In this document: positions 24,193 through 35,129 of the stretch, one piece after another
Numbering within the stretch: the first letter of the stretch is position 1
How the letters are laid out: the number at the start of each line of letters is the position of its first letter
From: Moniliella sp. 'wahieum'
Lineage: Eukaryota; Basidiomycota; Moniliellomycetes; Moniliellales; Moniliellaceae
Assembly (NCBI GenBank): GCA_003971905.1
Contig: RSEE01000043.1
Coordinates: 372,001 to 436,000 of the forward strand
Reading direction: 5' to 3'
Length of the DNA stretch: 64,000 nt
Translations under genes and position numbers: made by a program
The notes under the pieces: model-generated
Database searches by the model: none
Told to the model about the DNA's origin: nothing
The model's input: only the letters and a program-made list of their open reading frames with translations

Positions 24193-26960
24193 TTAGCGGG
24201 TCTCCAGGCTGGATGCGCGGGCTCCCATGATATCAACCAGCCGCTTCACCCCAAACCACCATGCAGTTCGGCCAGTGCGGAGTTTCATGTCGGCTTCCCT
24301 CGCCATCTCTCGTGCGGTCGTCATTTGAATTGAGGATCCACGGATCGTGATGATCGCTGCCGAAGACGGATCGAAGGGTTCATCAGTCAAGCGCTGTTGC
24401 TGCGCGCGGTAAATCTCAGCTTCGGCGTCGGCTTCTGAGTCCTCCTCGATTTCACGGATTGCCTCCTCGGTGGGCTCATACCACGCGACGTCCCGAGCCA
24501 ATTCGGGACGCGCCTTGCCCTCGATCCATTGGCAGCAACGCAGGGCGAGACGCGTAGCCCGGCACCGGTCCAAGGGAGAAGGTGTCCCACCTTGCAATGT
24601 ATGGCCAAGCGATGCAGAGCGAGCATCAAACAAGGGGTGACCCTCTTCCTTGAAGATGGATGTAAGCACGTCCGTGGTGAACACTTTGCTAGAATGGTCG
24701 TTGCGAGAGAAGGCGCCCTCGGACTTGCTTGCTTCGTCCAGGCTGTACCTCTTTTTGAGCCATTCCACGTCTTTCTGTAGCTGTTGGAGGCTCAAACCCA
24801 TCTCGGGGATGTAGGTCAGAGAGGCATCGGTGGCCAAGCCTCCGAGCACGGCCAGATATCCACAATTGCCCCCCTGAGTCTCCACCACAAACACACGGTT
24901 CCGACTCGCCCGCGCCGATTGCTTGATCGCATCGCAGGCTTGTACCAAGGCGTTGAGGGAAGTGTCAACCCAAGGGAGAAATCGTTGAGAGGCACATTGT
25001 TGCTCAGCGTGGCGGGGATGGCAACAAGAGGGATACGGTAGGCAGGGTACTGACCCCGAGCATCGTCCATCAGCTTGACTGCATGGAATGCCTCGAAGCC
25101 CCCAATGAGCATCAGACCATCGAGACCATGGTGCTGCAGCTTGCTTGCTACAGCCCATAATCAATCGAGGGGAGCACACGGTTGGTTCCCAACTCGGAGC
25201 CGCCACGTACGGTCCAGTTATCGACGCGAAGCCAGTCAACCTCTTGCACATTGTCTTCCAGCAGGCCTGGGAAGCCGTTGGAGATCAAAACGGGAACATG
25301 ACCTCGGGCAATAAAGTACCGGACCATGGTCCGTGTAGCCGCGTTCATTCCGCCGGCAGGAGCACCAATGTGCATGATTCCCACCCGCATCCGACTCTCC
25401 TCATCGACCTTGTAGGCAGGGTTGATCTCAGAGATGTACTTCCAAGCGCTCAAGTCCTCAGCAAACGTCTCACCGCGTGCTTTGAGGGCGTCACCGAACC
25501 GCTTCTCCGCAATCGCTTCCGCCACAGCTTTGGTCTGCTCAATCGCATATTTGAGTGGCACACGGATAATCTTGTTTTCCCGTGTGCCAATAACGTACGA
25601 GGGCGTCTCGGGTGTAGCCTGAAGCAGAGCCTTGACCGCCTCGACAGCTTGGAGGGTTGATAGAACACGATCATTGGCATCGGGGCTCCCGCCACGCTGC
25701 GTGTGACCAAGTGTGGTGACCCGAGTGTCGAGGCCAAGCTTGTCAGATAGGACGTGAGCGATATCGGTCGCCTTGATTGGGTTCAAGTTCTTGTCGATCG
25801 CTCCCTCGGCGACAATGACGATTGTCTTGCGCTTGCCTGCCTCGCGGTGCTTGTGCAGCACCCGACACATTTCCTGTGCCCATCCGTGCTCTCCTTCCTC
25901 GCCCCCCTCGGCTTCGGCATCGTTGCACAGAGGCGGCTGCTCGGGGATGAAAATGTAGTCGGCGCCCGTGGCAATGGCGCATTGCAGGGCGATCCAACCA
26001 CAGTTGCGCCCCATCACTTCCACCACAAACGCACGCGAATGCGAAGCGGCGGTAGAAGAAATGGAGTCGACCGCCTCGCAAGCACGGTGAGGGCAGTGGA
26101 GCAGCCGATGGTCATGTCGGTGGTGGCCAAGTCATTGTCGATCGACCCGACCAGACCAACGATGCGGAGGTGCTTAAACTTGTCGTACTGCACTTGGGTG
26201 ATCTTGCCTTCTGCAAGCAGCGCGCTAACGTGGTCTGGCCATTCTTTCCGGAGAATGTCGGTACCAGTCAAACTGCCATCGCCACCCACCACGGCGAGAC
26301 AGTCGATTCCGTGGGAGATGAGGTTGAATGCAGCTTGACGCCGGTACTCGGCCTGGCGGAACTCGAGACAGCGTGCGGTACCAATCAACGTACCACCCTA
26401 GTGAGCAGTGTTAGTGTACGAGATTCGGAAGAAGAAAGGGGTAAACGTACCTGTTCCGACCATCCGCGGACATCGTCCCACCCACGCGGATAATATACCG
26501 CCCTTTAAGGCCCGTGTCAGCCGCTCCTCCCACGCCCTCCCGCAGGAGCTCTCCGTATCCATAGGTGGGCACAAAGCGTTGATGCTTGTGTGGTAAGGTT
26601 TTTCCCACGGGAAGCGATAGCCAGCACCACCGCCGATGGAAAGACTGGGAACGTGGTCGGCCGCGTAAATGTTAGGCGTCATCGCCGGACTGGGCATGGA
26701 CGACTGCACAGGGGTCGGCTGGGGACTGGTATGGGTGGTGGCCGATTCGGCATTCGTGTTTCCCTGGACAAGGCCTGACAGGCCCTCGCGAATGACATAG
26801 GCCTCACAGCCCTTGTAGAGGGCAAACTTAACCACTGCCCGCACCGCCGCGTTCATCCCGGCGGCGTCGCCGCCAGAGGTCATGACGGCGATGCGGGTCT
26901 TGGTTTGCTGGTTGGCGCCGGGCACAGCCGAAACAGAGCGGCTCTTGGCGTGTAAGACAT
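24193..26960 (-). CDS. PFK1: ATP-dependent 6-phosphofructokinase, two-half fungal type
   Basis: Phosphorylates fructose 6-phosphate to the 1,6-bisphosphate, the committed step of glycolysis. The N-terminal catalytic half has [20 protein letters not shown] (ATP-binding GG motif), [24 protein letters not shown], the catalytic GSIDND stretch, [13 protein letters not shown] and [11 protein letters not shown]. The C-terminal allosteric half starts [20 protein letters not shown] and includes [20 protein letters not shown] and [16 protein letters not shown], ending at 24193. One intron is certain (26398-26450, GTACGT...CACTAG). An insert of about 60 Ser/Pro-rich residues follows [11 protein letters not shown] in the first half. 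The ATG at 26960 ([10 protein letters not shown]) gives the longest plausible N-terminus but changes frame before the conserved block, so the start is tentative. A further one-base frame change sits in FSLG/DTSLNAL. About 900 residues in total, within the fungal range. Confidence 0.94.
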
Positions 26961-28404
26961 GGTGTGCACACAGAAAGGCGGGGGTGGTGAGCCTGCGGGG
27001 CCAAGGGCGCTCGCTGCAAGAAAGGGGCGGGGTATAAAAAGCAAGGCGGCCACAACGTCAGAGTACTTACCCCCATACGAAGTGGGTCCAAACTCACACC
27101 TGCCTCGGGACGCCCACACGCGAATCAAATTGAGCCGGCAAATCCTCAACACAGCCCACGTGCCTGGCCTGTGGCTGAGGCGGTCGTTCAATATGCGATC
27201 CACCTTTTTCTCAGGGGCGGCTTCTCAGCCACTCACTTCTCAGCTGCCAATTTCACAGCTCCGCGCGCAGCACCGGCTACCACCCACACACCGGCGCTAA
27301 GATTCAAATTATAAGAGTCCAGAGCCAGCTATAGTCTTCTGTTTTGGGCGCTATAGATATCCCGTTGCCGCAATCATTGTTAGATTCGGTTCGCAAAACA
27401 ATACTGAAGAAGTATACTTACGCAAAGAAGAGACCACACAAATAGAAAGGGTCATCTCGAGAGTGAAGAGAAATATGTGAACTCTGTGTTCCTCTCTCCT
27501 TCCTCCTCACTGAGAGCTCTTCCGGTGCGCTGATGCAGCGCCTGCGCGGCGAGAGCGGCGCCGTCCCGCATGATTTTATCATATGTACCTTTTCGTCTCT
27601 CGCCCAAACACCAGGTATTATAGGCTCATGGATACGTCTTGCGGATCGTGTGTGGGGGAAAGCATGGCCTGACAAGGGAGCTGGTGTTGTGCATTTTGGA
27701 CCATCTATAAATTGCAGTGTTCAAGTTGAACGTTCAGTTGAACGTTGATCGAAAGGAGACGGTTCTCTCCCTTAGAGTTTGCTTTTTGTGGATTCCCGCT
27801 ATATACGTGTGAGATCAAATCATTAATCATCGACAGTACTGCATAGTGGACAGACTGGACTGTGGTTGTCATCTGTCAGTACTCAGTCTGAGCGTGGGAT
27901 ATGCGCGACCGCACGTGCGATTCGGACGGGATTGGGTTAGTAGACTGACAACAGCTCAAGTCAGCCGACTGGAGGTGCCGACGGTGCAGTGAGACGCCCT
28001 GTGGCCATAAAGCGCGTAGTATGTACAGTCTTTGGCTGTGTTTAAATGTTCAGCTTGTTTCCGGAGTCATTTACCCCGGTCTCGTTTCTCATCGTGTGGT
28101 AGTCACGTCGTCATGTGGTTGCTGCGCTGGATCCACCTGGCCGTAGTCATGAATCAGACGACGCCCACATTGATGCCAAAGCCTCTATACAGGGGAAGCT
28201 GATCACGAGGACGGGGCTAAACGACGAATCTAGGCAGCAGTTTTGAGCCGGCAGAGGAAACTGTCACGGGCGGGCACGACGCCCCCGCGCCCTGGAGGGG
28301 TTTCAGGGTACATCAGTTCCTTAATAAGAAGTCAAAGGGGAGAAGACTACTGATATATGGTTGTTTTGTTGAGCTAAGTGGCTCGTGATTTGGCCAATGT
28401 CCCT
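26961..28404. other. Gene-poor upstream region of PFK1
   Basis: 1.4 kb. It contains the PFK1 promoter and a GAACGTTCAGTTGAACGTTG inverted word at about 27726-27747. The TACTCAGT word appears at 27877-27890. No gene recognised. Confidence 0.55.
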
Positions 28405-29174
28405 TCAGCTCCTCCTCAGGCCTAGGAGTTCCGCTGTTTCCCCTCTGTTTTCCTCCTTGCCCCGCAGCTTAGCCCTGATGGCGACTCGCTGCTTGATGTT
28501 CCTCTGTAGGCATTTTGCGGGTTGCCACACCACCACCACCACCAGTGCGATTGCATCATCCTCGAGGACCATCAGGACTCCAGGTCTCATCATGTTTTGT
28601 GCTTTTGGGCAGGAGTGTGGTGCGTCCGAGCGGAGCAATAGGTACAAGGAGTATAGCCTTTCGGAGTATACAAATGCGGTTACAAGTGTGGCAAGGCTGC
28701 ATATAGCACCGGCTTGGGCGGCAGTAGCGTGTCTGACGCCTTCATCGGGCTCAGGGATGACAGGGGGGGCAGAGTGGAGAGGACAAACACTGCTAGAGCT
28801 GGATCTGAACTGCGACTGGGGGCGGCGCGGCTGGAAGCGGGATCACACGCGGCTAAAAACTGAGCTGGGCTTCGACGTAGCACCTGGGAGGCATACGCGA
28901 ATTGGGTCGTTTGAGGCACGGAGAGCTGATGAAGACGGAAGCTGGAGGACGAGGACGGGATGCGGAGGTTGTCAGGAGACGGAGATGGGGGAAAGGGTGC
29001 AGATGGATTGCATACATCTATGGACGCAGAGGAGGTATATGACCTCCTCAGGAAGGGGGCACAGTCGAGAGGTGGACACAGGATCTCCCAACTGATAGGA
29101 ATCACGCCATAGTGCCCATACGGGCCTAGTGGGCAAGGGCCCCCTAGCACGGTGTGATTCTGACAGAGGTGCAA
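28405..29174. other. Unassigned region open on both strands
   Basis: Open frames run on both strands (28385-29095 plus; 28405-28647 and 28680-29174 minus). The minus-strand frames are Ser/Pro-rich, the plus-strand ones Arg/Gly/Trp-rich. Neither shows a domain, start context or splice pattern I can defend. If a gene is present the minus strand looks more likely by composition. Confidence 0.3.
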
Positions 29175-30607
29175 CCAAAAGAGGAGGAGTTGCCTGTACT
29201 TGGTTGATCAAATTGGCGAGGAGAAAAGATATATGACGAGAAGCCACAATGGATCGTTGGGGAAAACCAACACGAACCATAATTAAATTGCTAAAACAGT
29301 AGGCAGGGACTATTAATAGGGAAACAACGCACTAGAGGAAGAACGGGGGACAGGGGAAACAGGTGAGACAGTTGCCGCAAGGACAACCTAAAAGGTAAAA
29401 GGTAAACGGACAAGGCGCGACTATCGTCAAAAAGGATACTGACAATCCGGTAAAGCCTGTAAAGCGAATATTGTCGCGCGGATACATAGGACTGATGGCC
29501 GCTCGGGCCACCGCGCGGTTGAGGCTGAATGGGAACGGACTCTGCCAGGCTTTGGGGTAGAGACTCCAGGCTTCGGCTTTAACCAGATCAGATCACAACT
29601 CCGAGACCCTCTCACGCCTTACTATAGTTACTAGGTAATTTCCCCATTTTCCACTCCAAAACAAGGAGAGGTGACCGGTGACGGCATATTTCGTGACACA
29701 ATCACGCTTCTCTTTTCACCAAGGGGTCCTCACGCTTATTATTAAGGTAACGGCTTCCCTACCCCCCCAACACCTCGGGGGAGGGGATAAAGGAGTATAT
29801 TACGCTTTACGGACGGATACCGTCGCGTTGATGGCGGTTAGCGTGCGGTTATGTAGTTAAGAAAGCGCACTTTATTTTTTGATGGCACAAAAAAAGCCCA
29901 GCCAAGCGCGAATAAGAGGCATGCTTTTCGATTTGTTTTCAAGCTAGCTTCATATCAGTATCACATGTCACTGGTCCGGTCATTAGATAATTGGGGCTTG
30001 TGCGCTAGTGCGCAATAATCGATAATCGATAAGGGTTAGGCCGGTTACGAACCAACCGGTATAGCCGCTACAATCCTGAAAGAGCTCGTTCGAGCACCCA
30101 GACGGAGAGAATAAGTGTGCTACTGTCTGGTCCTGGTGATGCCGGTGATGTGCTCACATGTCACATGCTCTGATGGGTGGTTTCGGTGTCCTAGTGGTAT
30201 CGCGTTGTGGGCCCGGCAGGCCCAGATCTCCGAAGTGGAAAAAGCTGGGAATCGCAATCGATAAGCGATAGCTATTGGGTCGATAAATTATCGGCATCAA
30301 TAACTCATCGAGCCATTAATCATTACAACCGCCCTCAGGTGGCCTTAGGCCTTACTCTCGGCCTCAGGAAAAGACGCCCGGAGCACCTGTATCCATGAGC
30401 GGAATTATTTCCGTTTTTCCCGCATCCGCGCTGTGACCGGTGACCTTCAAGCGTCATATCACTTGCAAAGCTAATATCATTTGCAAGCCTAAGACAGGAA
30501 CAAAGAACCCAACGTATAAGCGGACTGAAAGTCCGAACCCTTCGCGTTCGTGCGCCCCCGAGTTCAGCTTTGCTTCCTTCTCTCCCACCACCACTTGCTA
30601 CTTCGCC
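29175..30607. other. AT-richer gene-poor region
   Basis: The least GC-rich part of the window. It has ATCGATAATCGATAAG words at 30018-30033 and ATCGATAAGCGATAGC at 30258-30273. A possible structured stretch lies at about 29480-29600 (GGCCGCTCGGGCC and CCAGGCTTTGG/CCAGGCTTCGG hairpins). A tRNA-like 5' half is at 30180-30235 (see rejected items). No gene called. Confidence 0.5.
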
Positions 30608-32055
30608 ATGCCGCTCGCTGGTGTGCTCGTTTTCATCCGCCACGGCGACCGCCAGGGCTTTACCAATCCCCCACCACCTACACTGCAGTCAAGACCAATC
30701 TTACCACGCTCGGTGCGCTGGAGCAGTACCGCAATGGGGCCGACCTACGCGCCAAGTACATCACCTCCACTGACGACCTGCACATTGCCGGTATCAACGA
30801 AACCAAACCCAGGGCTTTGAGATGTCGGTGGTAGCTGACGGGGGCGGAGAGGGGTCGGTCATTATCGATTCGGCTCAGGCCTTGTTCCAGGGTCTTTATC
30901 CCCCTTCAAAGAGATGCAGTTGCTGGCGAACGGCTCGGTTGTTGCCTGGCCCAATCGCGCCCAGGTACAGGACATGGAGACTGTCGAGGCGGATGAACAA
31001 CTCTGGTTTGAGGGATACACGTCCTGCAATACCTGGACCAAGCGCTTGAACACATGGTACAACAGTACTGCCTTTCTCAACGCGCAAAAGGAGGCACAGC
31101 CCTTCTTTGATAAGATCAAGCCCTGGTTGGTGACCGCAAGGTCGACATGGCGTCCATGTGGAACGTATGGGATTACATTAACGTGAACAACATCCACAAT
31201 CCCACCTTTGCCGCAGCGTTCGACCAGGACCCCACCTTGCTCCCGCAGGCTCGGTACTGGGGCAGCTACCACGAGTCGGGCTCCTTTTCCGATCCAGACA
31301 AGTCGAACATTGGCAATGTACCGGGCACGGCGTTCCTTCCTTGCTGCTTGACTCTCTCCAGACGTTGGCCAATGCCAGCGAAGGGGTCAAGTGGGTTACG
31401 CTTGCCGGCGCTTACAAACCCTTCTTGGCCCTGGGTTCACTGATGGAAAATACCAACCTGGAGCAAAACGTGGTGGATTATGCATCCTCGCTCGTCTTTG
31501 AGGTGAATCAGAACGGGACCGTCAACATTTTGCTCCGCAATGGCTCCATCGCCGCCGACTGGTCTCCTGTCCCTGTGTTTGGGGGGAGCAACTCGCTCCC
31601 GCTCACTGACCTGGTGAACAAGCTTCAGCCATACGCCATTACACCCGGCGCAGTGGTGCGATGCCTGTCAGACCACCGACGCCCGCGGCTGCGATGTGTT
31701 GGCCAAGTACAATGGGACGGGCGGAGGGCTATTCGTCGATCACCTCCACCTTGGGCCGGCATCGCGTCTCACCCGTCGTGGCGGGTGTGATTGGTGCGAT
31801 GGTCACGTTGGCCGTGTGGGCATCTTGGCGGTGGTAGGTTTCTTTGTGTGGACCCTGCTCGCTTCCCCGCGGCGGGGACACAAGGCCAAGTCCTCCATTG
31901 CCCCCAGTGAGGCCTATGGTCCGGACTCGGCTGCCTCCACCGCCATCCCACTTCGCGCCAGCTCGCATCCGAGCTCCTTTGCCCACTCGGATCATCCCAC
32001 CCAGGGGTCGGAGCAGGGTCGAGACCACAAGGTCGGCGAGTCCTTTGAGGCGTGA
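30608..32055 (+). CDS. Membrane-anchored histidine phosphatase-like protein
   Basis: About 480 residues. The ATG at 30608 starts MPLAGVLVFIRHGDRQGFY, holding the RHGxR phospho-histidine motif of the acid phosphatase/phosphoglycerate mutase-like superfamily almost at the N-terminus. Further family-like blocks are LTTLGALEQYRNGADLRAKYI, QLLANGSVVAWPNRAQVQ, TSCNTWTKRLNTWYNS and MASMWNVWDYINVNN. Near the C-terminus a hydrophobic segment (VAGVIGAMVTLAVWA / GILAVVGFFVWTLLA, about 31770-31865) is followed by a short basic and Ser-rich cytoplasmic tail ending at 32055. Where classical members carry the His-Asp proton-donor motif, this protein has TLAGAYKPFLALGSLM, so the HD pair is absent. Related fungal proteins with an AYKPF motif are, as I recall, common, so this may be a conserved non-classical subgroup. 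No obvious signal peptide precedes the RHG motif. Several one-base frame changes are present. Confidence 0.7.
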
Positions 32056-32859
32056 TCGGCCGGCCCTAACCTTTTTCGTTTTTCCGGGCTACTAGTATCC
32101 AGCACAGCTGCAGGGGACGTATATATATACCCTTGGGCTTTGAACCTTGAGACTTGGACACCTCCGTGTGAACACAAAGACAGTAAGAGAGGACCTCGGC
32201 TCGAACGCATACCGGTACGGAGGGGGACGTTCCTACCCTTTCGCTGTACTAGACAATAGTCCAAGGTTTGGAGACGATGAAGTCTGTAATAAGAGCAGGG
32301 CGCGCATTGCTTAGCACCCTCTCCGTCCATTACGGCACCAGTGCTGGTGTCCTCCCGTGTTTGGTGGGCGTATGCGTGGTCGAGAACGATTGGCTGTAGG
32401 CGCATGTCATCTACACATGGAGCATCCATTCGTGTGGTACAGGTAGATGGTGTGCAGGTCGCAGGCCAGTAGAAACATTTTCATATACTATCCATATCAT
32501 GCCTGTCGGAGAATAGCTCAATTGCCACGAAAGGGGTCGGGGAATAGGAGCGACAGAAGAGCCACTACATAAAACTACTTCAGCAAAGGACCCACGGTGG
32601 GACAAAAAATGAGATGAATGCAGAAGCGGACAAAGAGCGCGATCAACACGTATCAAAGTCTGAAGAGCGAGGCGAGGGTCATATACGCACCATGTGCGCA
32701 CAGGAATGGTGCCCAAGGACCCTCGATCGTAATGTCGGTTGGGGGGAGAACCGAATGAGGTGTTAGGGGGGTTATACATGTGAATAATTGTAGTAGAGAG
32801 AGAAAAACAACATTGGGAAAGAAGCGGGGAGAGGGTTCGAGCTGTTCAAGGTTCAAGGT
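32056..32859. other. Intergenic region
   Basis: Between the convergent phosphatase-like and zinc-ribbon genes. A minus-strand frame at 32411-32779 begins MYNPPNTSFGSPPN but has no domain and is not called. Confidence 0.5.
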
Positions 32860-33003
32860 TCATACGCGCTCCGCGTAGCGCAGGCTCGCATTGCACATGG
32901 GGCACCAACTCTGGCTTCCGCTCGCCACGATTCCGCACTTTGGGTTGGGGCAGCGGACAGGCTCACTGCCGTAGTTGACCAGAGATTGATGAGGGCAAGT
33001 CAT
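32860..33003 (-). CDS. 47-residue zinc-ribbon-like small protein
   Basis: A complete small frame: MTCPHQSLVNYGSEPVRCPN, then PKCGIVASGSQSWCPMCNAS, then LRYAERV and TGA. It has C-P-N-P-K-C (Cys18, Cys23) and C-P-M-C (Cys34, Cys37), spaced like the two knuckles of a zinc ribbon, plus Cys3 and His5. The ATG context (CCACCAGCATGA) is good, and a pyrimidine-rich leader lies upstream. Nothing in the sequence tells its role. Alternatives are a first exon of a longer gene (the stop overlaps GTATGA, a weak donor) or chance, though four paired cysteines in 47 codons make chance less likely. Confidence 0.45.
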   Translation of the reverse strand: MTCPHQSLVNYGSEPVRCPNPKCGIVASGSQSWCPMCNASLRYAERV

Positions 33004-33076
33004 GCTGGTGGAGAAGGGAAAATGGAGAGCTGGGGGCTGGTGTGACGTCGTGTGAGGAGAAGGTGAAGTTGCGAAC

Positions 33077-33097
33077 GGGGGGGGGGGGGGGGGGGAT
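33077..33097. repeat. 21-nt poly-G tract
   Basis: An uninterrupted run of 21 G (C on the strand of the zinc-ribbon gene, in its presumed 5' leader). Its length is probably unreliable in sequencing and variable in populations. Confidence 0.95.
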
Positions 33098-35129
33098 AAG
33101 AAGTAGTAGTAGTAATGGAAACAACGTCAGTTTCTAGCAAGGATCGGATGGGAGAGGGTAATCGAACGAACAGTGGAAGAAAGGAGAAGCCTGTTATGGC
33201 GAGAAGAGCTGGGTCGAGAGAGAAAAGGGGAGCTGGTGTCGATGAGGATGCTGTAAAGAGACAATGTTGGGCCTCTCGCACCCCACACTCATTTCTTCTT
33301 TATATATCTGTTTGTAGAGAGCGGGGATGGCGTGGCAATGATTCATGAGATTCGGCATAGCAGCTGCGTGAGTGCCGGAGGCGGAGATGGGTAGTCGATA
33401 CTTTGGTCACTGCAAGAAGGTTTCCTGTATGGGGCATGGGGCGGGTATAATTATGCGAGAGAGGGTCGACACACACGTCAACTGTGTGATCCAACAGCAC
33501 ACACACCCGATGCGTGCGGAGCGTGCTGAGCGCTGAGCTGAGGCTACCTGGTCAGGGTGGCCAATGATCCAGTCCATCGCGCTCAGCCCCAACATGAAGT
33601 GGACAGGAAGGCATGGCGCTTGTCTGCCACGAGTCGGTCTTGCGTTGGCGGGAGTCCTTGGCCTGGTAGCTGGCCAGTACAAAAAGCTGTGGGTAACCCG
33701 ACAGCGCGGCCAGTGGAACAGCATGACGCGCGAGATGCGGGGTCGGCAGGGGGGCAGTGCGCCCCCTGGGCTTCGGTGGCGCCCCTATCCAGGCGAGGGG
33801 GGCGTCTTGCGTTATATACGCAGCGCCGTGGCGCAGCATCTCTGAGACCTGGGCCCAGCCCCCGGTCTCAGCCTTCCGGATTTCGCCGGGCAGGAAACAC
33901 CACCACATCATACGCACTGGGGATGGATCAGCACAAAGTGTGGGGGTGGCTGCAGCCTACTACAGCGGGGGGACTGATGATCATCATGCATCATGCATCA
34001 TGCGTCATTAATCCGTCATTCCAAAAGGTCGGTAGTCGCATGGGCTTTTGTGTACCACAACAGAAGCAGTGGGGCAGTGGGACGAGACGTGCGCATTCCA
34101 CTGGCATCCTCTTTGTATTGAGAGCATCCCCACAAATGCGAACGAACGCATCCCGAATTGTTGGTCGCAAAAGCCACATCATCCATCATGCATCAGAATG
34201 CGAGCTCGAGTTACACTGGGAGCACTGGTTTAGTTACTCCGCGCCACTCCTGACTACCAGAGCGACTCTTGACTCGTATGCCTCGATACTCCGTCTGGCG
34301 CATACTCGCACTATACTCAGTACTCATCGCATAACAGGCTAAACATCGTTTCGCTGGCTCACAGTCCTCCTCGTTCTCCTATCCCCCCCCACTTCCACAC
34401 GCTGTGCTTAGCGCTTATCACCAGCTTTGACTGACGCTGGACGATCTCTTTCGTACGTGACCTTATCTCGTAAAATACGAGCGGTGAGGTTACCACGTAG
34501 GATCCGTATCAGCCGTATCAACCAGCGTTCAACGTTCAGGGGAGCAGCGGTTCACAGCGGCTCAACGCTTTTAGCCCTCTCGTTCTTCTGGCTGTCGATC
34601 ATCAACGTCACCAACGTTCAACCACCATGCTCCACATCATACGCATTCAGAATCATGCAGGGACGCCCGACCCCGACGACGTCGGATGTTGCCCACTGGT
34701 ATCTTCCCTTGCTTCGCTCTGACATTTTCAACCCGCGTTGGCCAAGCATCAGTCGTATCACCTTCTAAGACCGTTCATTAATCATGCGACTGGAACGGGA
34801 ACCGATAATCGGTAAACCTGGAAACCGTAACTGGCAGCCAGTCAGAACCTCAACTGTTCACCTTCAAGATGACGAGAACGCGTTGTTGTTGCTGTTGTAT
34901 CTGTCCATACTGGAGACTAAAGAGGGCATAATCGGTACTATGGCAGGTGTGCCCCGACCCAATCTGCTCCTACGCTTCAAAGGAGAAGGCAGGAAGAGCA
35001 ATGAGAGGTGAGGGGTGAGATGCTAGCACATGGAATTGTAGACACATGCGACAAGAATGTGGAGGAATCGAGGTGTAACCACAAGGGAGACCAGTGAATT
35101 GCGCGTTCCAGATCGAGCCATCGGGGCGG
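33098..35129. other. Intergenic region with dispersed words
   Basis: 2 kb without a recognisable gene. It has ATCATGCATCATGCATCATG at 33981-34000, TACTCAGTACTCAT at 34314-34327 and CAACGTTCA words at 34523-34621. Open frames at 33557-34342 and 34427-34768 lack domains and are not called. Confidence 0.55.

Noticed and set aside
27418-27748. Hairpin-rich segment tested as a snoRNA or other small RNA
   Set aside because: No paired C/D or H/ACA boxes at proper spacing.
30180-30235. tRNA-like 5' half (GGTGTCCTAGTGGTATCGCG)
   Set aside because: The D-arm resembles a Pol III A box, but no T-arm or B box (GGTTCGAnTCC) follows at any reasonable distance and there is no terminator.
33557-34342. 261-codon plus-strand open frame
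   Set aside because: It crosses an ATGCATCATGCATC repeat, has no recognisable domain and shows no coding bias; treated as chance.
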